DNA from: UBA6100 sp049658145
GTDB taxonomy: Bacteria > Actinomycetota > Coriobacteriia > Anaerosomatales > Anaerosomataceae
Assembly (NCBI GenBank): GCA_049658145.1
Contig: JBASOJ010000101.1
Coordinates: 1-20,464, forward strand
DNA: 20,464 bases
Direction: 5' to 3'
Position 1 is the first letter of the stretch. Each line of letters begins with the position of its first letter. Shown piece after piece: positions 14,877 through 20,464 of the stretch. Under the pieces are notes generated by a model. The model was not told the DNA's origin, searched no databases, and saw only the letters and a program-made list of their open reading frames with translations. The position numbers and the translations under genes were made by a program.

Positions 14877-15197
14877 TCACTCGCCACCGTCGGGCTGCGC
14901 CTCGTCCGGCGTGCCGAGTTCTCGCTCGACGCGTGCGCTCAACCGCCGGTGCGCCCACACGAAGACCGCGGCAAGCGCGGCACCGCCGACCAGGATACCG
15001 AGGGCGATGAGCGGGTCGGCGATGCGGCCCCACGCGACAGCGAGCGCAAGAGCGATCACGGCGACGACGCCGGTCACCCGCGTCCACCGGTTGTAGCCAC
15101 GAGACGCCAGATTCCACTTGTACACCGTTCCCAGCGCCACGAACGCGAGTGACGCGACGATGACCACGCCGGATGCGAAGAGAATGGAGGGTGACAC
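14877..15197 (-). CDS. Small membrane protein of unknown function
   Basis: This 106-residue protein has three hydrophobic segments (about 4-24, 41-57 and 61-82) and a hydrophilic C-terminus (from WAHRRLSARVERELG onward). There is no motif that I recognise. The segment between the first two helices is basic (YKWNLASRGYNRWTRV), and the tail is acidic at the end (DEAQPDGGE). It starts at GTG 15197, about ten bases after GGGGAG, right behind the aspS stop, so it is probably cotranscribed with hisS and aspS. The likely 6S promoter sits just downstream. It could equally be a poorly conserved lineage protein. Coding is supported by the start site, the hydrophobic pattern and its fit between genes. 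Confidence 0.7.
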   Translation of the reverse strand: MSPSILFASGVVIVASLAFVALGTVYKWNLASRGYNRWTRVTGVVAVIALALAVAWGRIADPLIALGILVGGAALAAVFVWAHRRLSARVERELGTPDEAQPDGGE

Positions 15198-15211
15198 GGT
15201 TCGGCTCTCCC

Positions 15212-16981
15212 CTAGTCGGTCTTGAGGTGGACCTCACGAAGCTGACGTTGGCTGACCACGTCCGGCGCGCCGGTGAGCGGATCTGCGCCCGACGACGTCT
15301 TCGGGAACGCGATGACATCACGGATCGAGCTCGCTCCCGTAAGCAGCATGATGAGCCGGTCGAGTCCGAGGGCGATGCCGCCGTGGGGCGGTGCGCCGAA
15401 GGACAGGGCCTCCAGAAGGAATCCGAACTGCTCGCGAGCGGCCTCCTCGGAATGACCGAGGCGCGCAAGCACGCGCATTTGCAGGTCGGCATCGTGGATA
15501 CGCAGGGTGCCGCCACCGATCTCGTAGCCGTTCATCACGAGGTCGTAGCTGTACGAGCCGACCGCGAGCGGCGCCGACTCGATCTTGTCGATGTCTTCGG
15601 CCCGCGGCATGGTGAACGGGTGATGGTTCGCCGAGAAGCGGTCCTCCTCGGCGTCGTACTTGAACATCGGGAAGTCCACGACCCACAGCGCGTCGAACCC
15701 GGCACGCTCGATCTCCAGCTCGTCGGCCATCTTGAGTCGGAGCACGCCGAGCACCTCGTTCGCGAGGCCGTGTTCGCCGGCGATCATCAGCGCAAGGTCA
15801 CCCGGCTCGATGGCGAGCGTCTCGCGGAGGCCCGCCATCTCGGCCGCGGAGAAGAACTTGGCGATCGGCGAGCGCACGTCGCCCTCCGTCGGGAACGCAA
15901 CCCACGCGAGGCCCTTGGCGCCCGCGTCGAGCGCCACCTGGTTGAGGGCGTCGATCTTTCCGCGGCTCCAGTCACCGGCGCCCTTCGCGTTCAGCCCTTT
16001 CACGCGACCGCCGGAGGCGAGCGCGGCGGCGAAGACCTTGAACTCGCTCGCGGCGAAGACGCTCTTGAGACAGTGCAGCTCCATGCCGAGGCGCGTGTCC
16101 GGGCGATCGGAGCCGAAGCGGTCCATAGCCTCGGCGTACGTCATCCGGCGCAGCGGCACGTGCAGATCGACGCCCGCCTCCTTCATGACCTCGTGCATGA
16201 CGTCCTCCATCATCTGAAGGACGTCGTCCTCGCTCACGAACGACATCTCGATGTCCACCTGCGTGAACTCCGGCTGGCGGTCGGCGCGCAGGTCCTCATC
16301 GCGGAAGCAGCGGGCGATCTGGTAGTAGCGCTCGATGCCCGCCACCATGAACAGCTGCTTGAACAGCTGCGGGGACTGTGGGAGCGCGTAGAACTTGCCG
16401 GGGCTCATGCGGCTCGGCACGATGAAGTCGCGCGCGCCTTCGGGCGTTGACTTGCCGAGTATCGGGGTCTCGACCTCCATGAAGCCGCGGGCTTCGAGCG
16501 AGCGGCGAAAGCGTTGCACGACCCGGTCGCGCAACGCAAGCGCCGAAAGTACCTCGGGGCGCCGGATGTCGAGGTAGCGGTAGCGCATCCGGGTGACCTC
16601 GTCGGTGTCGATCCCGGCCTCGATCTCGAAGGGCGGCGTCTCGCTTGAGTTGAGCACCTCGGCGCCGGTGATGATCACTTCCACCTCGCCGGTGGCCATG
16701 TTCGGGTTCTCGGTGCCGTCGGGACGACGGCGCACGGTGCCCGTGAGCTTGACGACCCACTCGGGACGCACGCGCTCGGCAGTACCGAATGCCGCACCGG
16801 ACGCATCGGGATCGAACGTGCACTGCACGATCCCACTACGGTCGCGGAGATCGATGAAGATGAGGCCCCCGTGGTCGCGGCGCTTGGCTACCCAGCCGGC
16901 GACGGTGATGGTCTCGCCGATGTTCGCAGCAGTCAGCGAACCGGCGGTGTGTGTGCGCATCGAGTAGCGTGCATCGAACAT
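15212..16981 (-). CDS. aspS: Aspartate-tRNA ligase (possibly non-discriminating)
   Basis: This class IIb synthetase has 589 residues, the usual bacterial length. The N-terminal OB-fold binds the anticodon (about 1-110; VAGWVAKRRDHGGLIFIDLR at 27-46). Motif 1 lies near 150-175 (VVQRFRRSLEARGFMEVETP). Motif 2 runs through PQSPQLFKQLFMVAGIERYY and CFRDEDLRADRQPEFTQVD. Motif 3 is GIALGLDRLIMLL near the C-terminus. The bacterial insertion (GAD) domain lies between motifs 2 and 3. His37 in RRDHGG is the residue linked to relaxed specificity for tRNA-Asn, where Leu is found in discriminating enzymes; this suggests use with GatCAB for Asn-tRNA. ATG 16981 has GAGGAG about 12 bases upstream. It follows the hisS stop by 15 bases, a conserved pairing. 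Confidence 0.95.
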   Translation of the reverse strand: MFDARYSMRTHTAGSLTAANIGETITVAGWVAKRRDHGGLIFIDLRDRSGIVQCTFDPDASGAAFGTAERVRPEWVVKLTGTVRRRPDGTENPNMATGEVEVIITGAEVLNSSETPPFEIEAGIDTDEVTRMRYRYLDIRRPEVLSALALRDRVVQRFRRSLEARGFMEVETPILGKSTPEGARDFIVPSRMSPGKFYALPQSPQLFKQLFMVAGIERYYQIARCFRDEDLRADRQPEFTQVDIEMSFVSEDDVLQMMEDVMHEVMKEAGVDLHVPLRRMTYAEAMDRFGSDRPDTRLGMELHCLKSVFAASEFKVFAAALASGGRVKGLNAKGAGDWSRGKIDALNQVALDAGAKGLAWVAFPTEGDVRSPIAKFFSAAEMAGLRETLAIEPGDLALMIAGEHGLANEVLGVLRLKMADELEIERAGFDALWVVDFPMFKYDAEEDRFSANHHPFTMPRAEDIDKIESAPLAVGSYSYDLVMNGYEIGGGTLRIHDADLQMRVLARLGHSEEAAREQFGFLLEALSFGAPPHGGIALGLDRLIMLLTGASSIRDVIAFPKTSSGADPLTGAPDVVSQRQLREVHLKTD

Positions 16982-16996
16982 CGAATCGTATCTCCT

Positions 16997-18268
16997 CTAG
17001 CCGAGTGAAGCGGCGATCGCGGCCTCCGCGGAGGCGATCGCCACGCGGGTCTCGTCTTTGGTGCTCATATTCCGCAGCGTGAACTCACCTGCGGCCACCT
17101 CGTCCGGGCCGAGGACGGCCACGAAGCGCGCACCGAGCCGGTCGGCCTGCTTGAACTGGGACTTCAGGCTGCGTCCCTGGTGGTCGAGCTCGGCCGCGAC
17201 GCCCGCATCGCGCAGGCGTTGCGCCAGCGCGAACACATCGCCAGTCACGCTCTCATCGACCCTGGCCACGTACACCTCCGCACGCGGCGGTGCAGGAATG
17301 CTGACGCCCGCAGCCTCGAGTGCGAGCAGCGTCCGCTCGAAGCCGAGCGCGAAGCCGAGGCCGGGCGTGGGCGGACCGTCGTACTCCTCCATGAGGCGGT
17401 CGTACCGCCCTCCCCCGCCGATCGCGTTCTGCGAGCCGAGCCCGGCGTCCACCTGGATCTCGAACACCGTGCGGGTGTAGTAGTCGAGCCCTCGCACGAG
17501 CTTAGGCTCCTCGATGTACGGGATGCCGAGCGCGTCCAAGTGCGACTTCACAGCCGCGTGGTGGGCCGCGCATTCATCGCAGAGCTCGTCGCGGAGCAGC
17601 GGCGCCTGAGCCAGCACGCTTACGCAGCCGGGGTTCTTGCAGTCGAATGCGCGCAGTGGGTTGGTGTCCGCGCGGCGGTTGCACTCCTCGCACAGATCCG
17701 CCGAGTGCTCGCGGATGAACGACGCGACCTTGTCGCGATACGCCGGGCGGCACGCCTGGTCGCCCATGGAGTTGAGCAGCAGACGCATGCTCGCCGCCGG
17801 GACGCCGAGCGCTTCGAAGTAACGCCACAGCACGGTGATCACTTCGGCGTCGGCGGTGGGCTCGGCGGCGCCGAGCACCTCGATGCCGATCTGCCAGAAC
17901 TGCCGCATGCGGCCCTTCTGCGGGCGCTCGTAGCGGAACATCGGCCCGGCGTAGTAGAGCTTGGCCTGCGCGCCGTTGGCGGTGAGATTGTGCTCAAGTG
18001 CCGAGCGCACCACGCTCGCCGTGCCCTCCGGCCGAAGGGTGATGGAGCGACCGCCCTTGTCCTCGAACGTGTACATCTCTTTCGAGACGATGTCGGTGGC
18101 CTCACCGATACCCCGCGTGAAGACGTCGGTGTGCTCGAAGAGCGGTGTGTAGATGGGCTCGTAGCCGTAGCGCGCGAAGAGCTCCTGAGCGGTGCGCTGG
18201 AGGTACTCCCAGGCGCGAGCCACGTCAGGGAGCATATCGGCGGTGCCTTTGGGTGCCTGTGCGTTCAC
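16997..18268 (-). CDS. hisS: Histidine-tRNA ligase
   Basis: This class II synthetase has 423 residues, the normal bacterial length. Motifs include LRPEGT (78-83), FRYERPQKGRMRQF (111-124, motif 2), the HisA motif GLDYYTRTVFE (260-270) and GGGGRYD (284-290). The C-terminal anticodon-binding domain covers about 325-423. Between the catalytic halves lies a cysteine-rich segment with CEEC (193-196), Cys210, Cys215 and CDEC (230-233), as in many Gram-positive and thermophile enzymes; it might hold zinc. The start is GTG 18268 with AAAGG about 11 bases upstream. It heads the hisS-aspS-membrane protein run, with a possible promoter just ahead. Confidence 0.95.
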   Translation of the reverse strand: MNAQAPKGTADMLPDVARAWEYLQRTAQELFARYGYEPIYTPLFEHTDVFTRGIGEATDIVSKEMYTFEDKGGRSITLRPEGTASVVRSALEHNLTANGAQAKLYYAGPMFRYERPQKGRMRQFWQIGIEVLGAAEPTADAEVITVLWRYFEALGVPAASMRLLLNSMGDQACRPAYRDKVASFIREHSADLCEECNRRADTNPLRAFDCKNPGCVSVLAQAPLLRDELCDECAAHHAAVKSHLDALGIPYIEEPKLVRGLDYYTRTVFEIQVDAGLGSQNAIGGGGRYDRLMEEYDGPPTPGLGFALGFERTLLALEAAGVSIPAPPRAEVYVARVDESVTGDVFALAQRLRDAGVAAELDHQGRSLKSQFKQADRLGARFVAVLGPDEVAAGEFTLRNMSTKDETRVAIASAEAAIAASLG

Positions 18269-18307
18269 GCGGATGCGGCCTTTCGGGCGGGATTGCTGCG
18301 GCTATCG

Positions 18308-18313
18308 AGTGTA
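18308..18313 (-). promoter_or_regulatory. Candidate -10 element of hisS
   Basis: The minus strand reads TACACT about 40 bases ahead of the hisS GTG, a four of six match to TATAAT. It would place the transcript start near 18301. No convincing -35 is visible, so this is weak. Confidence 0.25.
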
Positions 18314-18333
18314 GCGGATGCGCGGGTGAGGGG

Positions 18334-18507
18334 CTATGCGAGGAGGGCGGTGAGGTACGCCAGATCATCAGCATCGTCGGCCACGAGCGCCGCGGCCTTC
18401 TCCTCCATCGTCACGTAGTCGCCCATCTCGAGGGACTCCCACGCGACTGCACTGCCGAAGTCGCCGAGATGGCTCCAAGTATGGAGTGCGCCGGGAGTAG
18501 TAGCCAT
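18334..18507 (-). CDS. Possible small acidic protein (57 aa), unknown
   Basis: An ATG at 18507 opens a 57-codon frame with mostly G/C in the third position, as in neighbouring genes. The peptide starts MATTPGALHTWSHLGDFGSA and ends in an acidic, Ala/Leu-rich helix-like stretch (EEKAAALVADDADDLAYLTA). I do not recognise it. It has no ribosome site: the bases ahead of ATG are pyrimidine-rich or GC-rich. A TTG at 18528 would add seven residues with equally poor initiation signals. It lies alone between ccsA and hisS. It may be a real lineage-specific small protein, a remnant, or chance. Confidence 0.35.
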   Translation of the reverse strand: MATTPGALHTWSHLGDFGSAVAWESLEMGDYVTMEEKAAALVADDADDLAYLTALLA

Positions 18508-18577
18508 GCTTACGGCCCGGGGATTCAATCATCTGAGTGCGGTATCCCCGCAGTTCGCCTGCGTGTCGGCGACGTCG
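18508..18577 (-). other. Intergenic hairpins after ccsA
   Basis: This 70-base gap has a ten-base palindrome GCGACGTCGC immediately after the ccsA stop, then TGCGG-GGATA-CCGCA (18552-18538), and GGGGAT/ATCCCC as an alternative pairing with the next segment. These could end or stabilise the ccsA transcript. No T-tract follows either stem, so an ordinary intrinsic terminator is not shown. Confidence 0.35.
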
Positions 18578-19399
18578 CTACGTCCCGGTCAGGTACGCCC
18601 CGTGGACCGACTGGTACACGATCGCAACCCCGAGGAGCGCGAAGAGCACGACCGGGAGTGGAACGATCGCCGCCCAGGCGAATCGCTTCTCGCGCCAGCC
18701 CATCGTCACCCGCAGATGGATCGCGATCGCGTAGCAGAACCACGAGATGAGCGACCAGGTCTCGATCGGGTCCCATCCCCAGTAGCGGCCCCACGCCTCG
18801 TTCGCCCAGATCGCTCCCGCGACGATCATGATGCCGAGGAAGATGAACCCGGCCGCGAGGAACTTGAAGGTGAGGTCGTCGAAACGCAGGAGCTTCGACT
18901 CGGATGCCTCGGGATCACCGGGACGCCTCGACAGCGCGATGTACATCACGGCGAACGCAAACGATGTGATGAACGAGCCATACGCGAGCTTCGCGAATGC
19001 GACATGGATGCCCAGCCAGTAACTCGCAAGCGTGCCGGTCAGGTCCATGTCGGCGGTGGGCGCCATCATGGCCGCGCCCATCGCCAGGAAGGACAGCGGC
19101 ATGAGGACCGTTCCGACGATCCGAAAGCCCTTGCTGCGCCACGCCAGCACCAGGAAGACCAGGGCCGAGACGAACGCGAACGAGGACACGACCTCGTAGA
19201 AGCCGAGGTACGGTCCGTGGCCGACGCGCACCCACCGGACACCGATCGCCCCCGCGTGCACCGCGAGGCCGGCGGCCACCACGAACAGCGAAGCGGTCAC
19301 GAGGGTCGGCTTGCGGAAGACGTACCCGACGATAAGGCCGACGGCGGATAGCGCGTAGAGGGTCACAGCGGCCCACATGACGATGATCTCGGTGTTCAC
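18578..19399 (-). CDS. ccsA: Cytochrome c maturation protein CcsA/ResC (heme handling)
   Basis: This 273-residue polytopic membrane protein has about eight hydrophobic segments. It is the CcsA/ResC half of system II cytochrome c biogenesis, which carries heme across the membrane and presents it for ligation to apocytochromes. The WWD signature is clear: WGRYWGWDPIETW (203-215). Likely heme-ligating or flanking histidines are His48 (LAVHAG), His132 (LGIHVAF) and His228 (AIHLR), as in the family. It starts at GTG 19399, whose GTGA overlaps the resB stop by four bases, so the two are coupled. It implies that the organism makes c-type cytochromes and respires with them. Length is at the short end of the family but complete. 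Confidence 0.95.
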   Translation of the reverse strand: MNTEIIVMWAAVTLYALSAVGLIVGYVFRKPTLVTASLFVVAAGLAVHAGAIGVRWVRVGHGPYLGFYEVVSSFAFVSALVFLVLAWRSKGFRIVGTVLMPLSFLAMGAAMMAPTADMDLTGTLASYWLGIHVAFAKLAYGSFITSFAFAVMYIALSRRPGDPEASESKLLRFDDLTFKFLAAGFIFLGIMIVAGAIWANEAWGRYWGWDPIETWSLISWFCYAIAIHLRVTMGWREKRFAWAAIVPLPVVLFALLGVAIVYQSVHGAYLTGT

Positions 19400-20464
19400 G
19401 GACGTTCGTCCCTTCCTTCGGCGGCGGCGCGCAGGGTCGACTCCACGGAGGCTGCGAACACGCGATCCGCGCGCGATTGGCGCGTACGCGCGTTGAGCGA
19501 CACTACCCCGTCGCTCTCGACGAGCATGACCCAGACGGTCTTCGGCGGCAACAGCAGGGCAAGCGAGAGACCGATCACGGCGATGATCAGCACGGCGTAC
19601 AACGGGTAGACGGACCAGTCGTCCACGACAGACAGGCGCGCATAGTAGGTGACATCCTCGAGGCGCAGGGCGGCCCCACCGCCGAGGTCGATCGACTCAC
19701 CGGGCCCTACGGAACCGGTCGTCTCGACGCCGTTGCCGGCCAGCCTCCACTCCACGCGCGGATCGCTCGGGATAATCCAGGGCGCGATGTCACCCTCGAG
19801 ATCGAGCGGGATTCCCGTCTCCACAGTGACCGAACCCTCGCCAATGGCGACGACCAGGGGACTGAATGCCTCGGCTACCAACGACTCTTCCGAGAAGTCA
19901 TAGAAGACGTCCGTGGACTGTTCCTCCGCGGCGCCGACCAACGTGAAACGGGCGTTCAGCCCGTACGCGTTCGAGTGGATGAGTAGAGACCCGTACCGCA
20001 GTGGACTGTTCGGGTAGACAAGGTGGCCGGCGACCCGCTTGCCGTCTCGCCACAACTCGACGAGGGGTGCGGTGCCGCGGTCAACGCCCCCGACCACGTG
20101 ATTCCGTCGTATGTCGGTAACGCGAATGGTGAGCCCGGTGAAGTCCGAATCGTGGAGTGCGCCCTCGTCGAGCGTGCCGTACGACTCGGCGGCATCGATC
20201 CGCTCAGATCCCACCGGCACGCCCATGAGCCCCTCGGCACGCGTCATGCGCCCGGCCGCGACTATGACGAAGAGTGCGACCAGTGCCCAGTGGAAGGCCG
20301 GACTGCCAAGTAGTGCAAGCCGGGGGGTGGTGGCAGCAAGCCGGCCGTCGCCTACCCGGACGCGCAGACGCATCGCTCGCATCCGCCGTCCCACATCGTC
20401 GAGCACCGAACGGGCGTCGGCACCGGACCGCAACGGCACGGCGATCTGCGGCGTACGCGACAGC
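19396..20464 (-). CDS. resB: Cytochrome c maturation protein ResB/Ccs1 (partial, 5' end outside window)
   Basis: The frame stays open to the window edge. The GTG at 20439 is probably internal, because the preceding codons read LSRTPQIAV, which resembles the segment after transmembrane helix 2 of ResB (a short basic Arg-Thr-Pro stretch). Visible are a cytoplasmic loop, a helix (SPAFHWALVALFVIVAAG) with the conserved His, an extracytoplasmic domain of about 200 residues rich in beta-strand (including YGSLLIHSNAYG), a second helix (YPLYAVLIIAVIGLSLALLL) and a short cytoplasmic tail. ResB partners CcsA, encoded next, in holding apocytochrome c thiols and heme for ligation. At least 356 residues are seen; the first two helices lie beyond the window. 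Confidence 0.88.
   Translation of the reverse strand, partial: LSRTPQIAVPLRSGADARSVLDDVGRRMRAMRLRVRVGDGRLAATTPRLALLGSPAFHWALVALFVIVAAGRMTRAEGLMGVPVGSERIDAAESYGTLDEGALHDSDFTGLTIRVTDIRRNHVVGGVDRGTAPLVELWRDGKRVAGHLVYPNSPLRYGSLLIHSNAYGLNARFTLVGAAEEQSTDVFYDFSEESLVAEAFSPLVVAIGEGSVTVETGIPLDLEGDIAPWIIPSDPRVEWRLAGNGVETTGSVGPGESIDLGGGAALRLEDVTYYARLSVVDDWSVYPLYAVLIIAVIGLSLALLLPPKTVWVMLVESDGVVSLNARTRQSRADRVFAASVESTLRAAAEGRDERP

Noticed and set aside
15173..16450. Plus-strand ORF opposite aspS, and a similar one at 17180-18418 opposite hisS
   Set aside because: Both are mirror frames of well-identified synthetases, with no ribosome site or recognisable domain.
19396..20439. resB as a complete gene starting at GTG 20439
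   Set aside because: The frame is open to the window edge and the missing part corresponds to the first two membrane helices of the family.

Overview
The window is about 20.5 kb of high-G+C bacterial chromosome. Every gene I can support is on the minus strand, so the window reads from right (upstream) to left (downstream). The order alaS-ruvX-mltG-aroE next to a type IV pilus ATPase, a SigB-type sigma factor, system II cytochrome c maturation and many GTG starts suggest an actinobacterium, perhaps an anaerobic Coriobacteriia-like lineage. That placement is inference from gene content and order; no rRNA is present. I see no mobile elements, CRISPR arrays, tRNAs or signs of recent transfer.

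Right to left: (1) 20464-18578 holds resB (5' end outside the window) and ccsA, which form the heme delivery and ligation complex for c-type cytochromes. (2) 18577-18269 is mostly non-coding, with one weak small ORF and a possible hisS promoter. (3) 18268-14877 holds hisS, aspS and a small membrane protein. (4) 14834-14671 holds a rod-like RNA that I call 6S RNA, located between aspS and rarA as in Bacillus. (5) 14639-12790 holds a thioredoxin-fold lipoprotein without CXXC and rarA. (6) 12781-9950 is a stress-type sigma module: a possible SigB-like promoter, a DUF948 protein, a cysteine-rich degenerate RsbW-like protein, the sigma factor and an AI-2E family permease. (7) 9916-5770 holds alaS, ruvX and mltG. 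(8) 5765-3384 holds an ABC ATPase, its ABC-2 permease and a TPR protein. (9) 3371-1 holds a YqeG-type phosphatase, aroE, pilB and the first 47 codons of another gene.

Most of the block from the sigma module to pilB is tightly packed, with 4-8 base start/stop overlaps (GTGA or ATGA), so it is probably translated from long polycistronic messages. The most interesting points are: the sigma/anti-sigma pair whose anti-sigma has lost its ATP-site residues and gained seven cysteines; the ABC-permease-TPR trio next to pilB, which resembles the Myxococcus PilGHI pilus transporter; the 6S RNA; and a yqeG that appears to start on CTG directly after an in-frame stop codon.
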